A stretch of 64,000 bases of DNA, from assembly GCA_000721275.1 (NCBI GenBank), contig JOFO01000002.1, positions 62,001-126,000 on the forward strand, in the 5' to 3' direction. This document shows positions 26,136 through 34,542 of this stretch, in pieces. The notes under the pieces are model-generated. The model was not told where the DNA came from. It was given only the letters and a program-made list of their open reading frames with translations, and did not search any database. Source of the stretch: Microtetraspora glauca. GTDB taxonomy: Bacteria; Actinomycetota; Actinomycetes; Streptomycetales; Streptomycetaceae. Positions within the stretch are counted from its first letter, which is position 1; each line of letters begins with the position of its first letter. Made by a program: the position numbers and the translations under genes.

Positions 26136-27926
26136 ATGCCCGAGAACACTGCCACCCCTGAGTCCGTGCCCGGTCGCCGTTCGGCCGTGCGGGTGCTGCT
26201 GCGGCTGTGGCCGTATCTGCGGCCCGTGCGCGGGCGGTTCTTCACCGCCGCGTTCGTCGCGGTCGTCGCCTCCTGTCTGTCGCTCGTCATCCCGCTGGTG
26301 CTCAAGTGGCTGGTGGACGGGCCGGTCGCGGCGCGGGATCCGGGCGGGGTGTGGCTGGGGGCGCTGTACCTGCTGCTGCTCGGGGTCGCCGAGGCCGGGC
26401 TGTTCGGGCTGCGGCGGTGGCTGGTGGCGCGTCCGCTGTCCTCGGTGGAGGCGCGGATGCGGCGGGACCTGTACGGGCGGCTGCAGCGGCTGCCGATCGC
26501 CTTCCACGACCGGTGGGCGTCCGGGCAGCTGCTGTCGCGCGGCACCACGGACCTGATGATCCTGCGGATGTTCCTGGCCTTCCCGCTGACGTTCCTGATC
26601 GTGAACGCGGTGACGATCGTGGCGGGTTGTGTCCTGCTGCTGGCCCAGGACTGGCCGCTCGGGCTGGTGCTGCTGACGCCGGTGGTGCCGGTGGTGGTGC
26701 TGTGCTCGTACTTCGAGCGGCGGTACGGGGTGGTGGCGCGGCGGGCGCAGGACCAGGTGGGCGATCTGACGACCGTGGTGGAGGAGAGCGTCCTCGGCAT
26801 CCGGATCGTCAAGGGCTTCGGCCGGCACCGCAGCCAGGCGGACGCCTTCCGCCGGCTCGCGGAACTGCTGCGCTCCACGGAGCTGTCCAAGGCGCGGCTG
26901 CTGGCCACGATCTGGGCGCTGATCACGGTCCTGCCGGAGCTGGCGATCGGCGCCGCGCTGGTGCTGGGTTCGGTGCGGGTCGCGGACGGCGGGCTGTCGG
27001 CGGGCACCCTGGTCGCGTTCCTGTCGACGGCGCTGGCGCTGCGCTGGCCGGTGGAGTCGATCGGCTTCCTGCTGGCGATGAGCCAGGAGGCGGTGACGGC
27101 GACGGAACGGTACTTCGAGGTGATGGACGCCGAGGAGGAGCGGGACGCGCCCGGCCCGGCGGCGGTGCCGGGGGCCGCCGACGGGCTGCGCTTCGAGGGC
27201 GTGTCGTTCCGCTTCCCGGACGCGCCGGACGGCGCGCCGCCCGTGCTCGACGGCATCGACCTGCACGTGCGGCCGGGCGAGACGCTGGCGCTGGTCGGCG
27301 CGACCGGTTCCGGCAAGACGACGCTGACCGCGCTGGTGCCGCGGCTGCACGAGGCGACCGGGGGGCGGATCCTGCTGGACGGCGAGGACGTCGCGCTGAT
27401 GGAGCGGGAGCGGCTGCGGTCGCTGGTGTCGGTGGCCTTCGAGGAGCCGACGCTGTTCTCGGCGAGCGTCGGCGAGAACGTGCTGATGGGCGCGGACGCA
27501 GCGGCCGGGGCGCCGGAGCTGGAGCGGGCGCTGGCGATCGCGCAGGCGGACGGTTTCGTCGGGCGGCTTCCGGAGGGGGCCGCGACCCGGGTCGGCGAGC
27601 AGGGGCTGAGCCTGTCGGGCGGTCAGCGGCAGCGGCTCGCGCTGGCCCGGGCGGTGGTCGGCCGGCCGCGCTTCCTGGTGCTCGACGATCCGCTGTCGGC
27701 GCTGGACGTGCACACCGAGGCGCGGGTGGAGGCGGCCCTGCGCGAGGTGCTGAAGGAGACGACGGCGCTGGTCGTGGCGCACCGGCCGTCGACGGTGATG
27801 CTGGCCGACCGGGTGGCGCTGCTGTCCGGTGGCCGGATCGCGGCGGTCGGCACCCATCAGGAGCTGCTGCGGAGCAGCGCCGAGTACGCGTGGCTGATGT
27901 CGGGCGAGAAGGACGGGGAGCGATGA
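26136..27926 (+). CDS. ABC exporter half-transporter with degenerate ATP site (first subunit)
   Basis: This 596-residue protein has six membrane helices and an NBD. Walker A is GATGSGKTT (388-396), and the signature LSLSGGQRQR is canonical (LSGGQ 493-497). However, Walker B reads FLVLDD (513-518), with Asp518 in place of the catalytic Glu, and the Q-loop has Glu436 (AFEEPTLF) in place of Gln. Together with the next gene it forms a heterodimeric multidrug/lipid-type exporter of the TM287/288 class. A -10 TAGGGT at 26122-26127 would give a transcript starting at about the ATG (leaderless). The substrate is unknown. Confidence 0.9.
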   Translation: MPENTATPESVPGRRSAVRVLLRLWPYLRPVRGRFFTAAFVAVVASCLSLVIPLVLKWLVDGPVAARDPGGVWLGALYLLLLGVAEAGLFGLRRWLVARPLSSVEARMRRDLYGRLQRLPIAFHDRWASGQLLSRGTTDLMILRMFLAFPLTFLIVNAVTIVAGCVLLLAQDWPLGLVLLTPVVPVVVLCSYFERRYGVVARRAQDQVGDLTTVVEESVLGIRIVKGFGRHRSQADAFRRLAELLRSTELSKARLLATIWALITVLPELAIGAALVLGSVRVADGGLSAGTLVAFLSTALALRWPVESIGFLLAMSQEAVTATERYFEVMDAEEERDAPGPAAVPGAADGLRFEGVSFRFPDAPDGAPPVLDGIDLHVRPGETLALVGATGSGKTTLTALVPRLHEATGGRILLDGEDVALMERERLRSLVSVAFEEPTLFSASVGENVLMGADAAAGAPELERALAIAQADGFVGRLPEGAATRVGEQGLSLSGGQRQRLALARAVVGRPRFLVLDDPLSALDVHTEARVEAALREVLKETTALVVAHRPSTVMLADRVALLSGGRIAAVGTHQELLRSSAEYAWLMSGEKDGER

Positions 27927-29791
27927 CGGACACCACGCTCGTACAGCCGGAGGAGGAGCGGGACGGGCCGGCGGGACGCGAGGAGCCGGCCTCGGCCGGT
28001 GACCCGTTCGACCGGGACGACCTGCCGGCGCCGCGCGGGGCGACCGGTGCGCTGCTGCGTTCGCTGCTGGCCGCGCACCGGGCCCGGGTGGCGGTGGCGG
28101 CGCTGGTGCTGCTGGTGAAGGAGGCGGCGGTCCAGGCGGGCCCGCTGCTGGTGGCGTACGCGATCGACCGCGGCGTGCCGGCCTTCCGGGCCGGGGACCA
28201 CGGGCCGCTGCTCGCGGTGGCGGTCGGCTACCTGCTGTGCGCGGTGGGCGCGGGCGCGCTCCAGTACGCGTTCGTGCGGGGCGCGGCGCGGATCAACCAG
28301 GACGTGCTGCTGGACCTGCGGGGGCGGATCTTCCGGCACGCGCAGGTGCTGAGCGTGGACTTCCACGAGCGGTACACCTCGGGGCGGCTGATCTCGCGGT
28401 CGACGACGGACGTGGAGTCGCTGCGGGAGCTGCTGTCGGAGGGGCTGCAGGAGCTGATCGGGGTGGTGCTGTCGTTCGTGTCGATCGCGCTGGTGCTGCT
28501 CTGGCTGGACCTGGGGATCGGCGCGGTGGCGGTGGCCTCGTTCGGGCCGCTGTACCTGCTGGTGCGGAGCTACCGGCGGCGGGCGGGCGCGGTGTTCGCG
28601 GAGCGGTCGACGGCGATCGCCGGGGTGATCGTGAAGTTCGCGGAGACGATGAACGGGATCCGGCCGGTGCGGGCCTTCCGCCGGGAGCGGGTCAACGACG
28701 CGGAGTTCGCGGGGCTCAACCGCCGGCACGAGCGGAGCAACGGCGACGCGCTGCTGGAGATGGCCCGTTACGTGGTGGGCTCGCGGCTGGTGGCGAACAC
28801 GGCGGTGGCCGGGATGTGCCTGTGGGGTGCCTACCGGGTCGCGGACGGTTCGCTGGAGCTGGGCGTGCTCGCGGCGGCGGTGCTGTACGTGCGGCGGCTG
28901 TACGACCCGATCGACCGGCTCGGGATGTTCCTCAACTCGTACGAGTCGGCGGCGGCGTCGCTGGCGAAGATCGCGGGGCTGCTGGCGCAGGAGCCGGGGG
29001 TGCCGGAGGCGGCGGCGCCGCGGGAGCTGCCGGAGCGGGCGGGGTCGGCGCCGGGCCGCGAGGTGGTCTTCGACGGGGTGCGGTTCGCGTACCGGACGGG
29101 CGGCGAGGTGCTGCCCCGCTTCTCCCTGCGGATCCCGGCGGGGCAGACGGTGGCGGTGGTCGGCGCGACCGGCGCGGGCAAGTCGACGCTGGCGAAGCTG
29201 CTGGCCCGTTTCTACGACCCGACGGACGGCCGGGTGCTGCTGGACGGCGTGGACCTGCGCGATCTGGCCACGCCGGAGCTGCGGCGCGGGGTGGTGATGG
29301 TGACGCAGGAGGCGTTCCTGTTCTCCGGGACGATCGCGGAGAACATCGCGATCGGGCGGCCGGACGCCACCCGGGAGGAGATCGAGCAGGCGGCGAAGGC
29401 GATCGGCGCGCACGAGTTCGTCGCCGGGCTGCCGGACGGCTACGACACGGACGTACGGAAGCGGGGCGGCCGGATCTCGGCCGGTCAGCGCCAGCTGGTC
29501 GCCTTCGCGCGGGCGTTGCTCGCGGACCCGGCGGTGCTGATCCTGGACGAGGCGACGAGCTCGCTGGACGTACCGGGCGAGCGGGCGGTGCAGCACGCGA
29601 TGGACACGGTCCTGGCGGGCCGTACGGCGCTGGTCATCGCGCACCGCCTGTCCACGGTCGAGGTCGCGGACCGGGTCCTGGTGATGGAGGCGGGCCGGAT
29701 CGTCGAGGACGGCGCCCCGGCCGACCTGGTCGGCGGCGAGGGCCGCTACGCGGGCCTCCACCGCGCCTGGCGCGACTCCCTGGCGGGCTGA
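27923..29791 (+). CDS. ABC exporter half-transporter, catalytic partner (second subunit)
   Basis: This 622-residue protein overlaps the previous gene by ATGA. After an acidic 40-residue cytosolic tail come six membrane helices and an NBD with Walker A GATGAGKST (414-422), intact Walker B LILDEATSSLD (Glu543), Q-loop Gln462 and H-loop IAHRLS. Its signature motif is degenerate: ISAGQ (518-522) instead of LSGGQ. In the heterodimer this poor signature faces the first subunit's Asp-type Walker B site, so one ATP site is expected to be inactive and the other (this Walker B with the partner's LSGGQ) active. Confidence 0.92.
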   Translation: MTDTTLVQPEEERDGPAGREEPASAGDPFDRDDLPAPRGATGALLRSLLAAHRARVAVAALVLLVKEAAVQAGPLLVAYAIDRGVPAFRAGDHGPLLAVAVGYLLCAVGAGALQYAFVRGAARINQDVLLDLRGRIFRHAQVLSVDFHERYTSGRLISRSTTDVESLRELLSEGLQELIGVVLSFVSIALVLLWLDLGIGAVAVASFGPLYLLVRSYRRRAGAVFAERSTAIAGVIVKFAETMNGIRPVRAFRRERVNDAEFAGLNRRHERSNGDALLEMARYVVGSRLVANTAVAGMCLWGAYRVADGSLELGVLAAAVLYVRRLYDPIDRLGMFLNSYESAAASLAKIAGLLAQEPGVPEAAAPRELPERAGSAPGREVVFDGVRFAYRTGGEVLPRFSLRIPAGQTVAVVGATGAGKSTLAKLLARFYDPTDGRVLLDGVDLRDLATPELRRGVVMVTQEAFLFSGTIAENIAIGRPDATREEIEQAAKAIGAHEFVAGLPDGYDTDVRKRGGRISAGQRQLVAFARALLADPAVLILDEATSSLDVPGERAVQHAMDTVLAGRTALVIAHRLSTVEVADRVLVMEAGRIVEDGAPADLVGGEGRYAGLHRAWRDSLAG

Positions 29792-30174
29792 CGTACCGGA
29801 AGGGATGGTTCAGGACGGGGGTTTTCGGCCAACGGCCCGAGGGAGGGGGCCCACGTCCGAAGGGCGGGACGGTGGGCGGTCCGTTGCGGCGGTGCCGGGC
29901 GGGCCGCGCGGCGTTTCCGCATGCCGAACGGGGTGGGGCGGCCGGCCCAAGATCGGTGAAACGTCCGGTTAACGAACCTGACCGTGCGCGCAGCGGACGA
30001 CTTCCGGCCAAGTTGTTGACGCGGTCCTGACAGATACCGGCGGTAGCTGCCAGTCTCTCCCCCGGTTCCTCGCAACCGCGTTCGCCGCATCACCCGATCG
30101 TGCGCCACCGCTCTGCTTGCTCCGCCCGGCCGCCCACCCAGCGGCCCGGTACCCCCCTCGCACAAGGAGTTCGC
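29792..30174. other. 383-bp intergenic region before the metalloprotease
   Basis: No gene is supported here. The right part (29950-30060) is less GC-rich and contains GGTTAACGAAC, a TTGTTGAC run (30014-30020) and an 11-bp palindrome TACCGGCGGTA (30035-30045) about 130 bp before the protease GTG. These are candidates for the protease promoter or operator, but I cannot fix a -10/-35 pair. Confidence 0.35.
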
Positions 30175-32205
30175 GTGAGATCCACTCCCAGTCGCCGTGC
30201 CACCGCGACCGGCGCGCTCGTCGCCGCAGCCGCCATGATCGCCGTCGGCGTCCAGACCGGCAGCGCCTCCGCCGACGACGAATGGCCCACCGCTCCGCGG
30301 GCGACGGCCGCCCTCGGCAAGGTCAACCCGGGCAAGCTCCCCGCCGACCTCTCCCCCGCCGAGCGCACCGCGCTGATCAAGGCCGCCGACGCCGGCAAGG
30401 CCGAGACGGCGAAGGAACTGGGCCTCGGCAGCCAGGAGAAGCTCGTCGTCCGGGACGTGGTCCAGGACCGCGACGGCACCACCCACACCCGCTACGAGCG
30501 CACCTACGCGGGCCTGCCCGTCCTCGGCGGCGACCTGGTCGTCGCCGAGACGAAGGCCGGCGCCACCACCGGCGTCTCCAAGGCGTCCCGCGCGGAGCTG
30601 AAGAACGTCGACCTCACCGCCACCGTCGCCCCCGCCGCCGCGGAGAAGCAGGCCCTCGGCCGCGCCGCCGCCGAGGGGTCGAAGGCCACCGACACCGAGC
30701 GCGCCCCGCGCAAGGTCGTCTGGATGGGCCAGAGCGGCGCCCCGGTCCTCGCGTACGAGACCGTCGTCGGCGGCCTCCAGCACGACGGCACGCCGAACGA
30801 GCTGCACGTCGTCACCGACGCCAAGTCCGGCGCCAAGCTGTACGAGTGGCAGGCCGTGCACACCGGCACCGGCAACACCCAGTACAGCGGCCAGGTCACG
30901 CTCGGCACCGCGCCCTCGTACACGCTGACCGACACCGCCCGCGGCAACCACAAGACGTACAACCTCAACCGCGGCACCTCCGGCACCGGGACGCTGTTCT
31001 CCGGCGCGGACGACATCTGGGGCGACGGCACGCCGTCCAACCTGGAGACGGCCGGCGCCGACGCCCACTACGGCGCCGCGCTCACCTGGGACTACTACAA
31101 GAACGTGCACGGCCGCTCCGGCATCCGCGGTGACGGCGTCGGCGCGTACTCCCGGGTCCACTACGGCAACGCCTACGTCAACGCCTTCTGGCAGGACTCC
31201 TGCTTCTGCATGACGTACGGCGACGGCTCCGGCAACACCAAGCCGCTCACCTCCATCGACGTGGCCGCCCACGAGATGACGCACGGCCTGACCTCGGCCA
31301 CGGCCAAGCTCGTCTACAGCGGCGAGTCCGGCGGCCTCAACGAGGCCACCTCCGACATCATCGCGGCGGCCGTCGAGTTCTACGCCAACAACCCCGTCGA
31401 CAAGGGCGACTACCTCGTCGGCGAGAAGATCGACATCCGCGGCAACGGCACCCCGCTGCGCTACATGGACAAGCCCAGCAAGGACGGCTCGTCCAAGGAC
31501 TACTGGTACTCGGGCATCGGCTCCATCGACGTCCACTACTCCTCGGGCCCGGCGAACCACTTCTTCTACCTGCTCTCCGAGGGCAGCGGCGTCAAGACCG
31601 TCAACGGCGTGACCTACGACTCGCCGACCTCCGACGGCCTCCCGGTCACCGGCATCGGCATCGACAAGGCCCGGATGATCTGGTTCAAGGCGCTCACCAC
31701 CAAGTGGACCTCGTCCACCAACTACGCGGGCGCCCGCACCGGAACGGTCGCCGCCGCCGAGGAGCTGTACGGCGCCGGCAGCCCCGAGGCTCTCGCCGTG
31801 CAGCACGCCTGGGCCGCCGTCAACGTCGGCACCCGCCCCGGCACCACCCCGCCCACCGGCACGGTCTTCGAGAACACCGCCGACGTCTCCGTCCCGGACA
31901 ACGGCGCCGCGGTGACCTCCTCGGTGACCGTCACCGGCCGCACCGGCAACGCGCCGAGCAACCTGTCCGTCGGCGTGGACATCGTCCACACCTACATCGG
32001 CGACCTGATCGTCGACCTCGTGGCCCCCGACGGCTCGGTCTACAACCTGCACAACCGCACCGGCGGCAGCGCCGACAACATCAGCCAGACCTACACCGTC
32101 AACGCCTCGTCCGAGGTGGCCAACGGCGTCTGGAAGCTCCGCGTCCAGGACCGCGCCTCCATCGACACCGGCTACATCAACAGCTTCAAGCTGACCTTCC
32201 CGTAA
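30175..32205 (+). CDS. Secreted thermolysin-like neutral metalloprotease (M4) with C-terminal P domain
   Basis: This 676-residue preproenzyme starts at GTG 30175 after AAGGAG. It has a signal peptide to about residue 33, then a propeptide with FTP and PepSY regions (about 40-225). The M4 catalytic domain carries zinc motif HEMTH (366-370), third ligand E390 in GGLNEATSD, and catalytic His462 in SGPANHFFY. A proprotein-convertase P domain (about 568-676, with VDIVHTYIGDLIVDLVAPDG) closes the protein, a frequent addition in streptomycete secreted proteases that helps folding or substrate binding. It is secreted to digest extracellular protein and fits a peptide-scavenging lifestyle. Confidence 0.94.
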   Translation: MRSTPSRRATATGALVAAAAMIAVGVQTGSASADDEWPTAPRATAALGKVNPGKLPADLSPAERTALIKAADAGKAETAKELGLGSQEKLVVRDVVQDRDGTTHTRYERTYAGLPVLGGDLVVAETKAGATTGVSKASRAELKNVDLTATVAPAAAEKQALGRAAAEGSKATDTERAPRKVVWMGQSGAPVLAYETVVGGLQHDGTPNELHVVTDAKSGAKLYEWQAVHTGTGNTQYSGQVTLGTAPSYTLTDTARGNHKTYNLNRGTSGTGTLFSGADDIWGDGTPSNLETAGADAHYGAALTWDYYKNVHGRSGIRGDGVGAYSRVHYGNAYVNAFWQDSCFCMTYGDGSGNTKPLTSIDVAAHEMTHGLTSATAKLVYSGESGGLNEATSDIIAAAVEFYANNPVDKGDYLVGEKIDIRGNGTPLRYMDKPSKDGSSKDYWYSGIGSIDVHYSSGPANHFFYLLSEGSGVKTVNGVTYDSPTSDGLPVTGIGIDKARMIWFKALTTKWTSSTNYAGARTGTVAAAEELYGAGSPEALAVQHAWAAVNVGTRPGTTPPTGTVFENTADVSVPDNGAAVTSSVTVTGRTGNAPSNLSVGVDIVHTYIGDLIVDLVAPDGSVYNLHNRTGGSADNISQTYTVNASSEVANGVWKLRVQDRASIDTGYINSFKLTFP

Positions 32206-32233
32206 GGGACGGACGGGCACGGCCCACGCACCC

Positions 32234-32273
32234 GGCGGACGCCCGGAGGGACCCTTCCCTCCGGGCGTCCGCC
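32234..32273. terminator. Bidirectional terminator between protease and histidine kinase genes
   Basis: A perfect 18-bp stem (32234-32251 with 32256-32273) with a 4-nt loop separates two convergent genes. It starts 28 bp after the protease stop and ends 4 bp before the kinase stop codon. Confidence 0.85.
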
Positions 32274-32276
32274 CGT

Positions 32277-33788
32277 TCACCCCAGCTCGTCCCGGGAGAC
32301 CAGCCGGCCGGCCGTGAAGCACAGGCGGTAGACCGGGCGCTCCGCGAACACCGTCGCCCGGTAGTACCGGCACTCGTCCACCCCCGCCGGCTCCACCGGC
32401 AGCCCCGCGGGCAGCCGCTCCAGCGCGTGGTCCGGCAGGTCCTCCACGATCTCCGCGTACGGCTGCCCGACCAGCAGCCGCGCGTAGTTGTCCGGCTCCA
32501 GGTACGAGCGGGACTGCGTCCACACCGCGACGCCCGCCGTCAGCACCGCCAGCGCCGCCAGCAGCGCCAGCGGGATCCAGATCGCCCGCACCAGGTCCGC
32601 GCGCACCCGCCGCCGGGCCCGGTCCAGCTCCCGGGCCGAGGTCGGCGCGGCCGGCACCGCCGCCGGCGCCCGCCGCGGCAGCACCGCCGCCAGGGCGAAC
32701 CCGCCGCCCGGCAGCGGCCCGTGGGTCAGCGTGCCGCCCGCGAGCCGCACCCGCTCGTCGAGCCCGACCAGACCGGACCCGCCGGAGGCGGCCGGCTCCG
32801 CACCGGCGCCCGGCCCGTTCTCCACCCGTACCGTCACCCGCTCGCCGGCCTCCCGGACCTCGACCGCGACGGCCGCGCCCGGGGCGTGCCGGGCCGCGTT
32901 CGTCAGCCCCTCCTGCACCACCCGGTGCAGCGCCCGGCCCGGCATCCCCGGCAGTTCCGGCACCGCGCCGGACAGCGTCACGTCGAGGCCCGAGGCCCGC
33001 GCCCGGTCCACCAGGTCGCCGACCGTCTCGCCCGCCGGGGCCGTCGGGGCCCCCGCGCCCTCCTCGCGCAGCACCCCGATGACGTCCCGCAGCCGCTCGG
33101 TCGCCTCCGCCGCCGCCCGCCGCAGCTCCCCCGCCGCCCGCTGCTGCTCCGGCCCGAGCGCCGGATCGACCTCCAGGACGCCCGCGCGCACCGCGATCAG
33201 CGCCAGGTCGTGGCCGAGCGAGTCGTGCATGTCGCCGGCGATCCGGGACCGCTCCCGCAGCCGCTCCCGGTCGGCGACCGCCGCCTGCTCGCGCTCCATC
33301 CGGTCCGCCAGCTCCCAGCCGCTGCGCACCAGCCGGTCGTACTGGCGCACGTACCGGCCGACCAGCCAGGGCGCCACGATCGCCAGCGCGAGCGCGAGCA
33401 GCAGGGTGAACCAGGGGCCGAGCGAGGTGCCGGTGAGCCGGGTGAGCAGCAGTCCCACCGCCGCCACGCCGCCGAACAGCCACAGCGAGCCGCGGGTGTG
33501 GTCCTGCCGGCGCCCGGCGAGGTAGCCGAAGGCGACCAGGGCGAGGCTGTACGAGGGGGTGAACAGCTCCAGCGAGGCCGGCAGGCTGGCCGCGCAGGTG
33601 ATGGCGAGCGGCAGCAGCGGCCACCGGCGGCTGACGGCGACGCAGCCGCCGAGGACGGTGACGCCGGCGGCGACCTGGAACCAGGAGCCGCCGTCGGCCG
33701 GGTCGGAGCGCAGCAGCACCGGGACGGAGAGCAGCAGCCACAGCGCCAGGTCGAAGAGGCGGCGGCGGGCCGGGGAGGTCTCAGGCAC
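32277..33788 (-). CDS. Sensor histidine kinase (HisKA_3) with extra C-terminal membrane helix and domain
   Basis: This 503-residue kinase has an N-terminal membrane region with five or so helices (12-150), then the NarL/DesK-type dimerisation domain with phospho-acceptor H188 (IAGDMHDSLGHDLALIAV). The HATPase domain has N-box QEGLTNAARHA (N297) and ends at about 371. Unusually the chain goes on: a basic linker, a membrane helix (402-423) and an 80-residue C-terminal domain outside the membrane with two cysteines (C473, C490) and LLVGQPYAEIVEDLP. Its ATG overlaps the regulator's stop codon by 8 bp, and the two form a two-component system. Confidence 0.88.
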   Translation of the reverse strand: MPETSPARRRLFDLALWLLLSVPVLLRSDPADGGSWFQVAAGVTVLGGCVAVSRRWPLLPLAITCAASLPASLELFTPSYSLALVAFGYLAGRRQDHTRGSLWLFGGVAAVGLLLTRLTGTSLGPWFTLLLALALAIVAPWLVGRYVRQYDRLVRSGWELADRMEREQAAVADRERLRERSRIAGDMHDSLGHDLALIAVRAGVLEVDPALGPEQQRAAGELRRAAAEATERLRDVIGVLREEGAGAPTAPAGETVGDLVDRARASGLDVTLSGAVPELPGMPGRALHRVVQEGLTNAARHAPGAAVAVEVREAGERVTVRVENGPGAGAEPAASGGSGLVGLDERVRLAGGTLTHGPLPGGGFALAAVLPRRAPAAVPAAPTSARELDRARRRVRADLVRAIWIPLALLAALAVLTAGVAVWTQSRSYLEPDNYARLLVGQPYAEIVEDLPDHALERLPAGLPVEPAGVDECRYYRATVFAERPVYRLCFTAGRLVSRDELG

Positions 33789-34449
33789 CGGGCGGTTCCT
33801 CCGCCACCAGACCGGCCTCGTGGGCGAGGACCGCGAGCTGGACGCGGTTGCGCAGGCCGAGCCGGCCCAGGACCGCGCTCACGTGCGCCTTGACGGTGCC
33901 CTCGACGACGTGCATCCGGGCGGCGATCTCCTGGTTGGAGCAGCCGGCCGCGAGCAGGGCGACGACCTCGCGTTCGCGGCCGGTGAGCGGGGCGAGCCGG
34001 GCGCGGGCGTCGGCCGCGCGGCTCAGCCGCTCGCCGCCGAGGGTGTCGATGACCCGGCGGGCGACGGCGGGCGAGAGCGCGGCGCCGCCGGCGGCGACCG
34101 CGCGCACCCCGGCGATCAGTTCGCGGGGGTCGCCGGACTTGAGGAGGAAGCCGCCGACGCCGCCGCCGAGGGCGCGGGCGATGTAGTCGTCCTCGGAGAA
34201 GGTGGTGAGCATGACGACGGCCGTGTCCGGGAGGGCGCGGCGGAGCGCGTCGGCGGCGGCGAGGCCGTCGAGGCGGGGCATCCGGATGTCGAGGAGGGCC
34301 ACGTCGGGCCGGTGGCGGCGGGCCAGCTCGACGGCCTCGTGGCCGTCGCCGGCCTCGGCGACCACCTCGATGCCCGGGTCGGTGGTGAGGATGGCCCGCA
34401 CGCCGGCCCGGATCATCGCCTCGTCGTCGGCGAGCAGCACCCTGATCAT
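33781..34449 (-). CDS. LuxR/NarL-family response regulator
   Basis: This 222-residue regulator is the partner of the adjacent kinase. The receiver domain has acidic pocket ADDE (7-10) and phospho-acceptor D54 in VALLDIRMPRLDG. The C-terminal LuxR helix-turn-helix is LTGREREVVALLAAGCSNQE followed by IAARMHVVEGTVKAHVSAVL. It is transcribed first, with the kinase translationally coupled after it. Target genes are not visible; the nearby secreted protease and glycogen genes are only positional candidates. Confidence 0.92.
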   Translation of the reverse strand: MIRVLLADDEAMIRAGVRAILTTDPGIEVVAEAGDGHEAVELARRHRPDVALLDIRMPRLDGLAAADALRRALPDTAVVMLTTFSEDDYIARALGGGVGGFLLKSGDPRELIAGVRAVAAGGAALSPAVARRVIDTLGGERLSRAADARARLAPLTGREREVVALLAAGCSNQEIAARMHVVEGTVKAHVSAVLGRLGLRNRVQLAVLAHEAGLVAEEPPGA

Positions 34450-34492
34450 GCGCTCCAGCGTAGGCGGACGCGGCGCGCGGCCGGGAGCCGGC

Positions 34493-34517
34493 GGCCACGC
34501 CCGGGGCGGGCGTGGCC
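34493..34517 (-). terminator. Terminator after glgP
   Basis: A perfect 10-bp stem (34493-34502 with 34508-34517) with a 5-nt loop lies 26 bp beyond the glgP stop codon. Confidence 0.65.
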
Positions 34518-34542
34518 GTGGCGGGACCGGACCGGGTGGCCG

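Noticed and set aside
22449..27857. A continuous 1802-codon minus-strand frame
   Set aside because: Only its last part is the second L,D-transpeptidase. The rest is antisense to glgX and the ABC exporter, with Arg/Pro/His-rich noise typical of GC-biased shadow frames.
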